DNA from: an uncultured Bacteroidota bacterium
Lineage (GTDB): Bacteria; Bacteroidota; Bacteroidia; Chitinophagales; Chitinophagaceae
Direction: 5' to 3'
Assembly: GCA_903905065.1 (NCBI GenBank)
Contig: CAIVEW010000100.1
Location: forward strand, 62,001-126,000
DNA length: 64,000 bases
This document shows positions 41,842 through 51,781 of the stretch, one piece after another (position 1 is the stretch's first letter; each line of letters begins with the position of its first letter). Under the pieces are notes generated by a model that saw nothing but the letters and a program-made list of their open reading frames with translations, had not been told where the DNA came from and searched no databases. The translations under genes were made by a program, and so were the position numbers.

Positions 41842-44799
41842 ATGGAATACAATTTTACCGAAATAGAGAAAAAGGCTAAGGAAAAATGGGCTAATGAAGA
41901 GGTCTATAAAATCTCCAATGATAGCGATAAGCCCAAATGCTATATACTGGATATGTTTCCCTACCCAAGCGGCGCGGGCCTGCATGTGGGGCACCCCTTG
42001 GGATATATTGCCTCCGATATTTATGCCCGTTATAAAAGATTGTGTGGCTATAATGTGCTCCACCCCATGGGTTTTGACGCATTCGGATTGCCCGCCGAGC
42101 AGTACGCTATCGAAACCGGCCAGCACCCTGCCGTAACTACAGAGAAAAATATTGCCCGCTACCGCGAGCAACTCGATAATATTGGCTTTTGCTACGACTG
42201 GAGCCGCGAAGTGCGCACCAGCGACCCGAAGTACTATAAGTGGACCCAGTGGATATTCCTGCAGTTATTTCATAGCTGGTACGACCGTGCGACTGGAAAA
42301 GCAAAACCGGTAAAAGAACTTATCGCGATTTTCGAAAAAGAGGGTAATGCAAATATTCCCTGCCCGGGTGATGAGACGCTGCGTTTTGATAGTATTAAGT
42401 GGAAAGGTTTTTCGGAGAAGGAGCAGCGCGATGTGCTGATGCAATACCGGCTGGCATATCAGGGCTATGCCCAGGTATGGTGGTGCGAGGCATTGGGCAC
42501 GGTATTAGCCAACGATGAGGTTGTAAACGGAGTTTCAGAGCGCGGCGGGTATCCCGTGGAGAGAAAGAATATGCGCCAATGGTTTTTGCGCATCACCGAA
42601 TATGCGGAGCGCCTTTTGGAAAGCCTGGCTAAGCTGGACTGGTCTGAATCCATGAAGGAGATGCAGAGCAACTGGATAGGGAAAAGTGTGGGTGCAGAAG
42701 TGAGGTTTGGGCTGTTTACCCCAGATGCCAAAACAACTTTTATTAATGTTTTTACCACCCGACCAGACACTATATTCGGTGTTGACTTTCTTGTTCTGGC
42801 TCCAGAACACACATTAGTCGATGCTATCACAAATGAGGAGCAACGCACCGCAATCGAAGAATACAAAACCTACGTAAAGAGCCGCTCTGAGCGTGAACGC
42901 ATGAGCGAAGTAAAACAAGTGACGGGCTGCTTTACCGGCGCCTACGCTGTTCACCCGCTTACCCGAAAAAACGTACCGGTTTGGATATCGGAGTACGTGC
43001 TGGTGGGCTATGGTACGGGCGCTATTATGGCCGTGCCCAGCGGTGATGAGCGCGACCATGCTTTTGCAAAGCACTTTAATATTCCCATTACCAATATTTT
43101 TGGCGATAGATACACTGGGGAGGAAGCTTATAGCTCAAAGACCGGAATTATAGAAAACAGCGACTTCCTTACCGGGATGAGCATAGCTGATGCCACCGAG
43201 GCTGCAATTAATAAGCTACAATTCATAGGCGCTGGCACCAGGAAGATCAATTACCGCCTGCGCGATGCGGGTTTCAGCCGCCAGCGCTATTGGGGTGAGC
43301 CCTTCCCTATTATTTATGTAGATGATATACCCTACGGTACCGATGAACCGATAATACATAACGAGCCTAAGCTGGGAAGTCTGCCAGTTGAATTGCCCTA
43401 TGTAGAAAGCTACAAGCCCGGACCGGAAGGACAAGGGCCGCTGGCTAACATAGAAGACTGGGTGGAAACGGATGCTGGGGAACGGGAAACCAACACTATG
43501 CCCGGTTATGCCGGCAGTAGCTGGTATTTCTTACGGTACATGGACCCGCATAATGACGCCGAGTTTGCCAGTCGCAAAGCCGTTGACTACTGGAACCAGG
43601 TTGATTTGTACGTTGGTGGTACCGAGCATGCTGTAGGCCACTTGCTCTACTCCCGCATGTGGACTAAGGCGCTGTATGATCTTGGTTATATTGGTTTTGA
43701 CGAGCCTTTTAAACGGTTGTTGAATCAGGGGATGATACAGGGTATGTCATATTTTATTGGCATAGCAAATTGGGAAAAAGATATAGAACCTGGTGACACA
43801 AACTATGTTCGCGTTGACTTTATTCGGTCTTATGAACATAGAAGCAACAATTCAGTCGCAATGGAATCCCCCCGCCATACTTACAATAACCAAACTGGGC
43901 GTATTGGTTGGGGTTGGCCAAATAAACGTTTAAAAAATGGACACTATTTCGTTGATACAAAAGATAGACTTACGAAATCAGCGTACCAAAAACTACTGGC
44001 ATTTAATGATGAATATTCAGCTGAAGAACAATTAGACATGATTAACAACCGTGTCTTATGGCAAGGTAAAACAGAAGAAGGTGAAGAGTACATCCAATGC
44101 AAAATGGAAGTCGAAAAAATGTCCAAATCAAAATACAATGTCGTAAACCCGGATGACATTGTAGCACAGTATGGCGCAGACACTTTCCGGATGTACGAAA
44201 TGTTCCTCGGGCCTATAGATATAAGCAAGCCATGGGATACCAAGGGTATAGAAGGTGTTCATAGATTTCTAAAGAAGATGTGGCGCTTGTATGCTGATGA
44301 GCAGACTGGATGGATAGTGAATGATGACGCAGCTACCGATGCAGAATTAAAGGCACTGCACAAAACCATAAAGAAAATAGGTGATGATATAGAGCGGTTT
44401 TCGTTCAATACTTCTGTCAGCCAGTTTATGATATGCGTAAATGAATTAGCAACGCTGGGTTGCCATAAGCGCGCCATTCTGGAGCCATTGGCGGTAGCTA
44501 TATGCCCGTTCGCGCCGCATATGGCGGAGGAATTGTGGCAGCAGTTAGGCAACAAAGGCAGCGTGGTCGACGCGCCATTCCCCAAATACGAGGAGCGCTA
44601 TGTAACCGACAATTCAAAGAAATACCCGGTTGCCGTAAACGGTAAAACCCGCATAGAAATGGAGTTCCCGCTTGATGCCGAGCCATCGATAATAGAGAAG
44701 GAAGTACTCGCCGACGAAACTATTAAAAAGTGGCTCGAAGGCAAAGAGCCCAAGAAATTTATCTATGTGAAAGGGAAGATGATAAATGTGGTGGTATAA
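41842..44799 (+). CDS. leuS: Leucyl-tRNA synthetase with a long lineage insertion
   Basis: The 985-residue enzyme charges tRNA-Leu. HIGH counterpart HVGH at residues 48-51, editing domain TTRPDTIFGVDFLV and GTGAIMAVPSGDERD, catalytic PGYAGSSWYFLRYMDPHN, and KMSKS at 759-763. An insertion of ~122 residues (635-756) sits just before KMSKS; Bacteroides-type homologues I recall have about 65 here. Its DNA (43744-44109) is visibly more AT-rich than the flanking gene. Anticodon domain complete (FNTSVSQFMICVNELATL). It is one of the two tRNA synthetases with matching leaders. Confidence 0.97.
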   Translation: MEYNFTEIEKKAKEKWANEEVYKISNDSDKPKCYILDMFPYPSGAGLHVGHPLGYIASDIYARYKRLCGYNVLHPMGFDAFGLPAEQYAIETGQHPAVTTEKNIARYREQLDNIGFCYDWSREVRTSDPKYYKWTQWIFLQLFHSWYDRATGKAKPVKELIAIFEKEGNANIPCPGDETLRFDSIKWKGFSEKEQRDVLMQYRLAYQGYAQVWWCEALGTVLANDEVVNGVSERGGYPVERKNMRQWFLRITEYAERLLESLAKLDWSESMKEMQSNWIGKSVGAEVRFGLFTPDAKTTFINVFTTRPDTIFGVDFLVLAPEHTLVDAITNEEQRTAIEEYKTYVKSRSERERMSEVKQVTGCFTGAYAVHPLTRKNVPVWISEYVLVGYGTGAIMAVPSGDERDHAFAKHFNIPITNIFGDRYTGEEAYSSKTGIIENSDFLTGMSIADATEAAINKLQFIGAGTRKINYRLRDAGFSRQRYWGEPFPIIYVDDIPYGTDEPIIHNEPKLGSLPVELPYVESYKPGPEGQGPLANIEDWVETDAGERETNTMPGYAGSSWYFLRYMDPHNDAEFASRKAVDYWNQVDLYVGGTEHAVGHLLYSRMWTKALYDLGYIGFDEPFKRLLNQGMIQGMSYFIGIANWEKDIEPGDTNYVRVDFIRSYEHRSNNSVAMESPRHTYNNQTGRIGWGWPNKRLKNGHYFVDTKDRLTKSAYQKLLAFNDEYSAEEQLDMINNRVLWQGKTEEGEEYIQCKMEVEKMSKSKYNVVNPDDIVAQYGADTFRMYEMFLGPIDISKPWDTKGIEGVHRFLKKMWRLYADEQTGWIVNDDAATDAELKALHKTIKKIGDDIERFSFNTSVSQFMICVNELATLGCHKRAILEPLAVAICPFAPHMAEELWQQLGNKGSVVDAPFPKYEERYVTDNSKKYPVAVNGKTRIEMEFPLDAEPSIIEKEVLADETIKKWLEGKEPKKFIYVKGKMINVVV

Positions 44800-44932
44800 C
44801 CGCTGCCACCTAAGCGTCGTTATTTTAACAGTGGCAGTGTGCCGCTTGCAAAGCAAAAACGCCAAATTATTTTCAAAACTTGAGATTATGCCTCAAAGCT
44901 AAATCCATGGTTCCCCTTCAGGGGACAGGGGT

Positions 44933-45718
44933 CTAGAAAGTAACTATAAATTCGCTGCCCACGCCTACTTCGCTTTTCACATCTATGGAACCACCCAATG
45001 ACTCGATCTGGGTTTTGGTAATGTAGAGACCTATGCCCTTACTTTCATAGCCGGGGTGAAATACCTGGTTCAGCTTGAACATCCGGCCATTGTATTTCTC
45101 CAGGTCTATTCCCAGCCCATTGTCCTTAACAGACAAAACTGGCCGGCCATCCTGCATATATGTGGAAACAATGATCTTGAGTGGAACATCTGGCCGGGAA
45201 TACTTCAGGGCGTTATTTATAAAGTTGTAAAGAATGCTTTCCATGTATGCTTCCGGGTAAGCAATATGCGTAACCTCCAGGTTAAACTCAATTACCGCAT
45301 GTTTCTGATGAAAAAGGCCGTGAAGCTGGTGGAAAATATTATCAACTATGTGCTGGATATCACACTGATCTCTCTTTAACTGCTCATTGAGCTGTATATC
45401 GGCCACTTCCATCAAAGTGTTCAGCGTCGACAGCATGGAAACACTGCTTTCGTTTATATAGTGCACCGCCTCTGATGTGGTGAAAATGTCGCCCTCGTCA
45501 TCAATGCTTGTTTCCGCAACAATATTCTTATGCAGCAATACCTCTGAAAGCAGTTTGATGTTGGCGCCCGCTCCGCGCAGATTGTGCGCGATCATATGTG
45601 TTATCCCTTCCAGTTGCTTGATCTTGTTGACCAGGTTAGCGTATTCAGCCTTTTCCCCTCTCCTTAATAGTACGTCTGTTCTCATCTTCTCACCTATTTG
45701 TCCAACTTTTTTAAACAA
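44933..45718 (-). CDS. Soluble sensor histidine kinase without input domain
   Basis: The 261 residues consist of a coiled N-terminus, a dimerisation helix with the phosphorylated His45 (HMIAHNLRGAGANIKLL), and an ATPase domain with N box (LYNFINNALKYSRPDVP), G1 (VKDNGLGIDLE) and G2 (ESKGIGLYITKTQIESLGG). There is no transmembrane or PAS segment, so the signal must come through another protein. No response regulator adjoins; the orphan regulator at 25280 is a candidate partner only by elimination. A C/G-run palindrome follows its stop. Confidence 0.85.
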   Translation of the reverse strand: MFKKVGQIGEKMRTDVLLRRGEKAEYANLVNKIKQLEGITHMIAHNLRGAGANIKLLSEVLLHKNIVAETSIDDEGDIFTTSEAVHYINESSVSMLSTLNTLMEVADIQLNEQLKRDQCDIQHIVDNIFHQLHGLFHQKHAVIEFNLEVTHIAYPEAYMESILYNFINNALKYSRPDVPLKIIVSTYMQDGRPVLSVKDNGLGIDLEKYNGRMFKLNQVFHPGYESKGIGLYITKTQIESLGGSIDVKSEVGVGSEFIVTF

Positions 45719-46169
45719 TAAACCGTGCCAACAAGGAAAGAAAAAAAATGCTCAATCTTATGAAAATATCGACAAACTGATATCCATTGTTAATCAGTAA
45801 ATTGCAAACACCATTAGGTTAGAAGAAAAGACAGCGGCGGATAGGCACCTCCTATTCCCTTTACAAATTTCCTCACAAAAGCCCCATTTATTTTTGCCGC
45901 GTAGATATTGCCAGGCATTTTGCGGTCCAGCAGGCGTTCGAAACGCCATAAAACACACCATCTTTACCGACAGTCCGGCCCTACAAGGTGCCGGGTCAGG
46001 AAAGAAAAATATTATTGTTCGCTACACTCCAGACGCCGCCCGCTACCGAGACGACGCAGACATTATTTGCGCATACGTCTCGAATACTAAAAATCAGTTG
46101 GATTTGGTAGCCAAATTTCCAATTTGAAAAGGATTTTGTACTTTGGTGTAGTATTTAATACTTGTAATT
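45719..46169. other. 451-bp intergenic stretch, no convincing gene
   Basis: It holds the promoters of the histidine kinase (leftward) and yajQ (rightward). A -7-like TATTTTTG lies at 45889-45896. Open frames at 45894-46127 and 45908-46090 overlap in two frames, have poor composition and no family resemblance, so I do not call them. Confidence 0.4.
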
Positions 46170-46661
46170 ATGCCGTCATTCGATATATCTGCTAAAGTTG
46201 ACCTCCAGACTTTAGACAATGCCATCAACATCGCCAAGAAAGAAATCGACAACCGCTTTGATTTCAAAGGCACCCACGTATCCTTTGAACTGGATAAGAA
46301 AGAAATGGTGATCTCTATAGAAGTTGAGAGCGATATGAAACTGCAGCAATTGCAAGATGTGTTGCTCACCAAGGCTATGCGCCAGGGGCTCGATGCCAAG
46401 TCATTTGACATGACCAAGGAGCCGTCTGCAAATGGCAAGTATATACGTAAGAAAGTACCTATCAAAAATGGCATAGATAAAGACAACGCCAAGAAAATAG
46501 TAAAAATCATAAAGGATAGCGGGCTCAAAGTTCAGGCAGCCATCATGGACGATATTATACGCGTTACTGCCAAGAAAATAGACGATCTCCAGGATGTTAT
46601 CCAACTCTGCCGCACCTCCCCTATTGAGCTGCAGCTGCAGTTCATAAACATGAAGAGCTAG
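46170..46661 (+). CDS. yajQ: YajQ family cyclic-di-GMP/nucleotide-binding protein
   Basis: The 163 residues match YajQ end to end and in length: MPSFDISAKVDLQTLDNAIN, FDFKGTHVSFEL, LDAKSFDMTKEPSANGKYIRKKVPIKNGID, and the C-terminal GLKVQAAIMDDIIRVTAKKIDDLQDVIQLCR. YajQ proteins have two ferredoxin-like domains and bind nucleotides, including cyclic di-GMP in some species, acting as transcriptional cofactors. Single gene; it converges on the T9SS protein gene. Confidence 0.93.
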   Translation: MPSFDISAKVDLQTLDNAINIAKKEIDNRFDFKGTHVSFELDKKEMVISIEVESDMKLQQLQDVLLTKAMRQGLDAKSFDMTKEPSANGKYIRKKVPIKNGIDKDNAKKIVKIIKDSGLKVQAAIMDDIIRVTAKKIDDLQDVIQLCRTSPIELQLQFINMKS

Positions 46662-46682
46662 CCGTAAGCACGGGCCTCCATA

Positions 46683-49217
46683 TTATTGCTCCATCACAAA
46701 ACGGATAACGGTACTACCCGTCTCACTTTGTACATTCAGCAGGTATAGTCCGTCGGGCAAACTTACCTGCACATGTGCATTAAACTTCCCGCCATAGGCA
46801 ATGACCTGGCGCTTATACACCACCTGTCCCAGCAGATCCGTAACGGTAACAGTTGCGGTTTCATCACCTTGTGAGCCAAGTGTTCCTTTTATGGTGAACG
46901 TACCTTTATTAGGATTTGGAACCAAGATAACATCAGGGCTACCTGTCTGCAGATAACTGATGCCGGTTACCGTAGTATCAATGACCTCTATATTGCCCGT
47001 GCCAATGGCGGACCCACAAGCACTTATACCGTCAACAGCGCAGCTAACCACATCATGGTTGTGCAGCAAACTCGTTACAAAGGTATTACTATTGGCCCCT
47101 GCTATCGGTGCGCCGTTTACCTCCCACTGGTACGAATAACTCAGACCACCGAACGTGACTGTTGCCGTAAAAGTGACCGTATCACCGATGCTTATCCTAT
47201 TGCTGGGAGCAGCTGTTACCACAACTTCGGGCATGTAAACAGGGGTAACCTGCATAACTATATTATTGCTCGCAATGGAGTCAATGAATGGGCATACATA
47301 CGAACTTTGCAATTCGCAAAAGATATTATCACCGTTTATCGGGTCGTATGTATAAGTAAGCCCGGTGCCAGAGAATATTCCATTTTTCATCCATTTCAGT
47401 GTCGGAGCCGAACCTGCGCTGTCGAAAGAAGCAATAAATGTAACGGGAGTACCCGCACATACCGAATCGCCCGGAGTAGCTGTAATGTTGATACCCGGCA
47501 ACCAGATGTCACTCACATTCATTATGACAAAATTGGTCGCCGAATCCGGCGAAACGCATTCCGCGTTGCTGAACATTTTTACGGATATGTCATCAAGATT
47601 GATCGGTGTGTACACAAATGTGGATCCCGTTGAACCCACATCTACACCATTCACCTGCCATTGATATATGGGAGTGGTGCCGCCATTGATCGGCAATGCC
47701 GTAAACAGTACCGCAGTTCCTGCGCATAAAGTAGTTCCGGTGGAAGGAGAAACGGTTACGAAAGGAGAAACAACGGGCACCACGGTTACAGTCGCGGTGC
47801 CGGTCGCATAGACGAAACAACCAGAAGAAGTATCAGTAGACAGGACTGTGTAATCTCCCGCAGTCAAATACAATCCGAAATCCAGCGAGCTTCCCGTACC
47901 GGGAAGCGTGTTTTCCAGCATAGAGCCCAGGTATAATCTATACGTAACACCCACTTCTGACCCACCGAGGCCGATGGAGACACCTGTACCACCGGCACAA
48001 TAACTGCCACCACCGGTTATATTGTAATTGATTGGCGCAGGATTTACAGAAACCAGCGTCACACCGATACATCCCGGATTGAGTGTATAGGTAATATAAG
48101 TATCGCCTGAGGCTATCGCCTCAACCACACCGCTTGCAAGGCCAACGGTTGCAACACCGGGGTCGCCGCTGGTCCAGGTACCGCCGGTGCTCGCATCTGC
48201 AAATGCCACCAGGGTACCACCACACATAGTGGACGGACCAGAAATCGGAGCAAGGGCAGGCTGCACAGTGATGCTAGCTGTTGCAAAACAGCCTTCCGGT
48301 AAGGTATAACTGATATTCACCGTTCCCGCTGAGATGCCGGCTACTACGCCTGTAGAAGCACCTACATGCGCAATCGCTGTATTGCTGCTGCTCCATGTGC
48401 CCCCGGCAGAAGCATCTGCAAGGTCAGTGATATTGTCGGCACAGATCGTCATATTGCCGGTCACCGTAGCCGGCCCTACTTGTACAAGGGTGGTAGCCGT
48501 TCCGGTACAGCCAAACGAATTACTGACTGCATAACTAATATTTGTTAAGCCAGGTGCAATACCCGAAACCAAACCAGTGGCACTTACCGACGCTACGCCC
48601 GTAGCTGAGGAGCTCCATACACCGCCGGAGACAGCATCTGATAGCGGAAGCGTAAAACCCGGGCAAAACGGAGTCACCCCTGATATGAATCCCGGATAAG
48701 GGGTTGGATTGACCGTCACTGTTTGGGTAGCTGCGGCGCTGCAGATGCTGCTCGCAACAACATAAGAAATGGTTGCCACCCCACCAACACCGGTACCGGT
48801 CACATTACCCGCCCCATCAACAAACGCCGGCGAACCGGAAGCCACACTCCATACACCGCCGGGAATAGGGTCCGTAAGACTGATGGAAGAATTCACACAG
48901 ACTACAGAAGGGCCGCTAATTGTGCCGAAAACCGGCGGCGTACCTACCGTAACTACTACTGTTGCATTGATGCCGCTAACATTATAACTTATCGTAGCTG
49001 TACCCACATTTACCCCGGTAACAACGCCCGACAACAAGCCCACTGTAGCTATAGATACATTGCTGCTTGTCCACACTCCCGCCGCTGTGGCATCCGTTAA
49101 GGACGTTTGCGTACCCACACAGGTAGTTAAAACCCCGGTGATAGGAGCAGTGGCATATACCGAAACGGAAGTAACCAGCAGCAAAGGCAATAAAAAGAAA
49201 AGGGAAAGCTTCTTCAT
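46683..49217 (-). CDS. Secreted repeat protein (BIG2-like and Ig-like modules) with T9SS sorting domain
   Basis: The 844-residue protein has a signal peptide (LLVTSVSVYA|TA), then five BIG2-like modules of ~65-75 residues (about 25-400), each with a GGVWSSS/GGTWTS core followed by VATV and ISYTL. Next are a spacer with CAGGTG, three Ig-like segments (YQWQVNGVDV, LKWMKNGIFS, YQWEVNGAPI; about 500-745), and a C-terminal sorting domain (LVPNPNKGTFTI ... LPDGLYLLNV). It is exported by T9SS and should be a stalk-like surface protein. The repeats have diverged, so no recent amplification. No operon partner. Confidence 0.85.
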   Translation of the reverse strand: MKKLSLFFLLPLLLVTSVSVYATAPITGVLTTCVGTQTSLTDATAAGVWTSSNVSIATVGLLSGVVTGVNVGTATISYNVSGINATVVVTVGTPPVFGTISGPSVVCVNSSISLTDPIPGGVWSVASGSPAFVDGAGNVTGTGVGGVATISYVVASSICSAAATQTVTVNPTPYPGFISGVTPFCPGFTLPLSDAVSGGVWSSSATGVASVSATGLVSGIAPGLTNISYAVSNSFGCTGTATTLVQVGPATVTGNMTICADNITDLADASAGGTWSSSNTAIAHVGASTGVVAGISAGTVNISYTLPEGCFATASITVQPALAPISGPSTMCGGTLVAFADASTGGTWTSGDPGVATVGLASGVVEAIASGDTYITYTLNPGCIGVTLVSVNPAPINYNITGGGSYCAGGTGVSIGLGGSEVGVTYRLYLGSMLENTLPGTGSSLDFGLYLTAGDYTVLSTDTSSGCFVYATGTATVTVVPVVSPFVTVSPSTGTTLCAGTAVLFTALPINGGTTPIYQWQVNGVDVGSTGSTFVYTPINLDDISVKMFSNAECVSPDSATNFVIMNVSDIWLPGINITATPGDSVCAGTPVTFIASFDSAGSAPTLKWMKNGIFSGTGLTYTYDPINGDNIFCELQSSYVCPFIDSIASNNIVMQVTPVYMPEVVVTAAPSNRISIGDTVTFTATVTFGGLSYSYQWEVNGAPIAGANSNTFVTSLLHNHDVVSCAVDGISACGSAIGTGNIEVIDTTVTGISYLQTGSPDVILVPNPNKGTFTIKGTLGSQGDETATVTVTDLLGQVVYKRQVIAYGGKFNAHVQVSLPDGLYLLNVQSETGSTVIRFVMEQ

Positions 49218-49462
49218 AATATTTATTGTGTGTGTAAAAAAAATATGGATATGGTTTTAAGTGCCAATGTTAAGCTAACATTAAGTTTGGTAAAAATAGA
49301 AATTAATATCAAAATAGGTTAGCAATTCTTTAAAGTTTAGCCAGAGATAACATCTTATGCACAACTTATATGCCAAACATCAATTTAACGTTTCCAGGCA
49401 GCTTAAAGTTTGCTCATTGGGTGGAAAAAAGCTAGGTTTGCAGCCATTTTAAAAAATATATT

Positions 49463-50599
49463 ATGCTCAATCTGCAAATGGTAGACCTTAAACGTCAGTA
49501 CGGGAAAATAAAACCGGAAATAGATGCGGCTATTCAAAATGTGGTGGAAAGCACAGCGTATATCAATGGGCCGGACGTCAACCATTTTGCAACTGAACTG
49601 GCCAGTTACCTGGGGGTAAAACATGTGATCCCCTGCGCCAATGGGACGGATGCACTGCAGATCGCGCTTATGGCCCTCGGCCTTCAGCCGGGAGATGAAG
49701 TGATAACCGCCTCATATACCTATATCGCTACGGTAGAAGTAGTTGCCCTGCTTCGCCTCAAGCCCGTGTTTGTAGATGTAGACGCGGACACATTCACAAT
49801 GAACATAGAGTCTGTAAAAAGAGCGATCACCCCAAAAACTAAGGCTATAATTCCTGTACACTTATATGGGCAAAGCGCAGATATGGAGCCGCTGATCGCG
49901 CTGGCAAAAGAACATGGTATTCCACTGATAGAAGATAATGCGCAGGCCATCGGCAGTTCGTATACGTTCTCAGACGGAACGGTGAAGAAAACGGGGGCTA
50001 TGGGCGTTATCGGCTGCACTTCCTTCTTTCCATCGAAGAACCTGGGAGGGTACGGGGATGGCGGAGCGATGTTCACCAGCGACGATACGCTGGCTGAAAG
50101 GCTGAAAATGATAGCCAACCACGGCCAGAAAACAAGGTATTACCATGAAATGGTGGGCTGCAACAGCCGGCTGGATACTATTCAAGCCGCTATATTGCGC
50201 ATAAAGCTCCGCCACCTGGATGAGTATTGTGATGCCCGCCGCGCGGCTGCCGACTATTATGACGCGGCATTTGCTAACAATCCGAATATCATAACCCCTT
50301 ACCGCGCGCCATATACCCGCCATGTATTTCACCAGTACACCCTGCAGTTGAAAAATGTGAACCGGGACGAGGTGCAAAAGAAGCTTACTGAGAAGAATAT
50401 TCCCTGTATGATCTACTACCCGGTACCCTGCCATAAGCAAAATATGCTGAAGGAGTATGGCGTAGCAGACCTCTACCTGCCGGTAACCGACATGCTGCAG
50501 GACTGTGTAATATCGCTGCCCATGCATACAGAATTAACAGAAGAAGAATTGTCCTATATTGCAAATGGTTTACTGGAAATAGTCTCAAACAAGCGATAA
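49463..50599 (+). CDS. DegT/DnrJ/EryC1/StrS sugar aminotransferase
   Basis: The 378-residue PLP enzyme transfers an amino group to a keto-sugar nucleotide in deoxysugar synthesis. MVDLKRQYGKIKPEIDAAI, GTDALQIALMALGLQPGDEVITASYTYIA, EDNAQAIGSS, and the PLP lysine in FFPSKNLGGYGDGGAM are visible, with NSRLDTIQAAIL from the dimer interface. It is a surface-glycan gene and lies 195 bp before rfbC on the same strand. The amino-sugar made is unknown. Confidence 0.92.
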   Translation: MLNLQMVDLKRQYGKIKPEIDAAIQNVVESTAYINGPDVNHFATELASYLGVKHVIPCANGTDALQIALMALGLQPGDEVITASYTYIATVEVVALLRLKPVFVDVDADTFTMNIESVKRAITPKTKAIIPVHLYGQSADMEPLIALAKEHGIPLIEDNAQAIGSSYTFSDGTVKKTGAMGVIGCTSFFPSKNLGGYGDGGAMFTSDDTLAERLKMIANHGQKTRYYHEMVGCNSRLDTIQAAILRIKLRHLDEYCDARRAAADYYDAAFANNPNIITPYRAPYTRHVFHQYTLQLKNVNRDEVQKKLTEKNIPCMIYYPVPCHKQNMLKEYGVADLYLPVTDMLQDCVISLPMHTELTEEELSYIANGLLEIVSNKR

Positions 50600-50640
50600 A
50601 TTTGCAAAATAGAACATTATCAAAGTTATGCCATACGTTT

Positions 50641-50665
50641 GTCATGCTGACGCAGGAAGCATCTG
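50641..50665 (+). repeat. Short GTCATGCTGA...AGCATCTG element
   Basis: A 25-bp imperfect palindrome: gtcatgctga and aagcatctg flank a short centre. Very similar words recur between genes of many Bacteroidota (from memory). It is followed by a second inverted repeat (tcgcgaat 50671-50678 with attcgcga). Confidence 0.4.
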
Positions 50666-50794
50666 TACTCGCGAATGGTATATTTTTATGAATTCGCGAT
50701 ATGTTGATTGTAAAAAATGATGCTGAGATTCAAAACTGATTTTGTGCACAATTTTATCCTTTGCAAACGATAACCGGATTAACAACTAAAGGAA

Positions 50795-51352
50795 ATGAAC
50801 GTCATTACAACCCCTATAGAAGGATTGCTGATATTGGAGCCTAAAGTGCTCAAGGATGACCGTGGATATTTTTTTGAGAGCTACAATATGCGCACACTCA
50901 AGGAGGCAACAGGTGGTTATGATACTGCATTCGTGCAGGACAACCAGGCCCGCTCGGTAAAAAACGTACTCCGGGGTCTTCACTATCAGAACCACCCTAC
51001 CCCACAAGCCAAGTTATTGCGCGTACTTGAGGGCAGCATCTGGGATATTGCCGTAGACCTGCGCAAAAGCAGCAAGACATACAGACAATGGTACGGCCTC
51101 GAACTTTCTGCAGATAACCGCCGCCAATTCCTTATACCTCACGGTTTTGCACATGGCTATGCCGTGCTTACCGACACCGCCGAAGTTTTTTACAAATGCG
51201 ATAATTTCTACGACCGTTCAGCCGAAGGCGGCATCTACTTCAACGATCCCGAACTGGCCATAGACTGGAAAATAAATATCAGCGACGCCATCATCTCCGA
51301 AAAAGACCAGAAACAGCCAATGTTTAAGGATGCGGTGAATTTGTTTGTTTAG
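50795..51352 (+). CDS. rfbC: dTDP-4-dehydrorhamnose 3,5-epimerase
   Basis: The 185-residue cupin-fold enzyme epimerises dTDP-4-keto-6-deoxyglucose to the L-rhamnose precursor. DDRGYFFESYN, VQDNQARSVKNVLRGLHYQ (catalytic His), GSIWDIAVDLRKSS, LIPHGFAHGYAVL and KCDNFYDRSAEGGIYFNDPELAIDW are all canonical. Other rfb genes (A, B, D) are not in the window; together with the DegT enzyme it supports a deoxysugar-containing glycan. Confidence 0.95.
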   Translation: MNVITTPIEGLLILEPKVLKDDRGYFFESYNMRTLKEATGGYDTAFVQDNQARSVKNVLRGLHYQNHPTPQAKLLRVLEGSIWDIAVDLRKSSKTYRQWYGLELSADNRRQFLIPHGFAHGYAVLTDTAEVFYKCDNFYDRSAEGGIYFNDPELAIDWKINISDAIISEKDQKQPMFKDAVNLFV

Positions 51353-51450
51353 ATTATTTTGAGAAAACATGAGCTCTGCAATCTTCGGGATTAGCCTCGC
51401 AACTCATTTTTACTTCGCCCTCTCCTTCGGCGAGGGATGGGGAGAGGTCC

Positions 51451-51585
51451 TCACTCCTTCACAAACTTCCTTATTTCTGACCCATTGATCTTTACAATGT
51501 ATACCCCCGCTGGCAGATCGGCGACGCCAACCCACTCGTCCTCGAATGTTTCGAGGATGCACCGGTGCGGCGTTTGCAACGCCAT
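51451..51585 (-). pseudogene. Remnant of a T9SS type A sorting domain
   Basis: The minus-strand frame reads DEWVGVADLPAGVYIVKING followed by SEIRKFVKE and a stop, the last two strands of a T9SS sorting domain. The upstream residues are unrelated and there is no cargo protein, so only the 3' end of a lost gene remains. An in-frame ATG at 51585 would give 44 residues without a signal peptide. Confidence 0.65.
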
Positions 51586-51781
51586 TTACAAATCGCACTA
51601 ATATGTGTTCAAGGCAGCCACACAACTTACAACGCGCGTCCCCTTCGAGTCTCTTTTTCAGGGACTCGGAGGCAACCTGTCCGCCGGCAGGCAGGTCAGG
51701 GAACTATAGCCAGATGCCCTTCCCCGAAGCGTAGATCTTTGAGGCCAAAGAGCTAAACTAATGCTAATAATAAAAATTCAT

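Noticed and set aside
45894-46127. 77-residue open frame with a -7-like box just upstream
   Set aside because: No family resemblance, Cys/Arg-rich composition, and another open frame overlaps it on the same strand; I treat it as chance.
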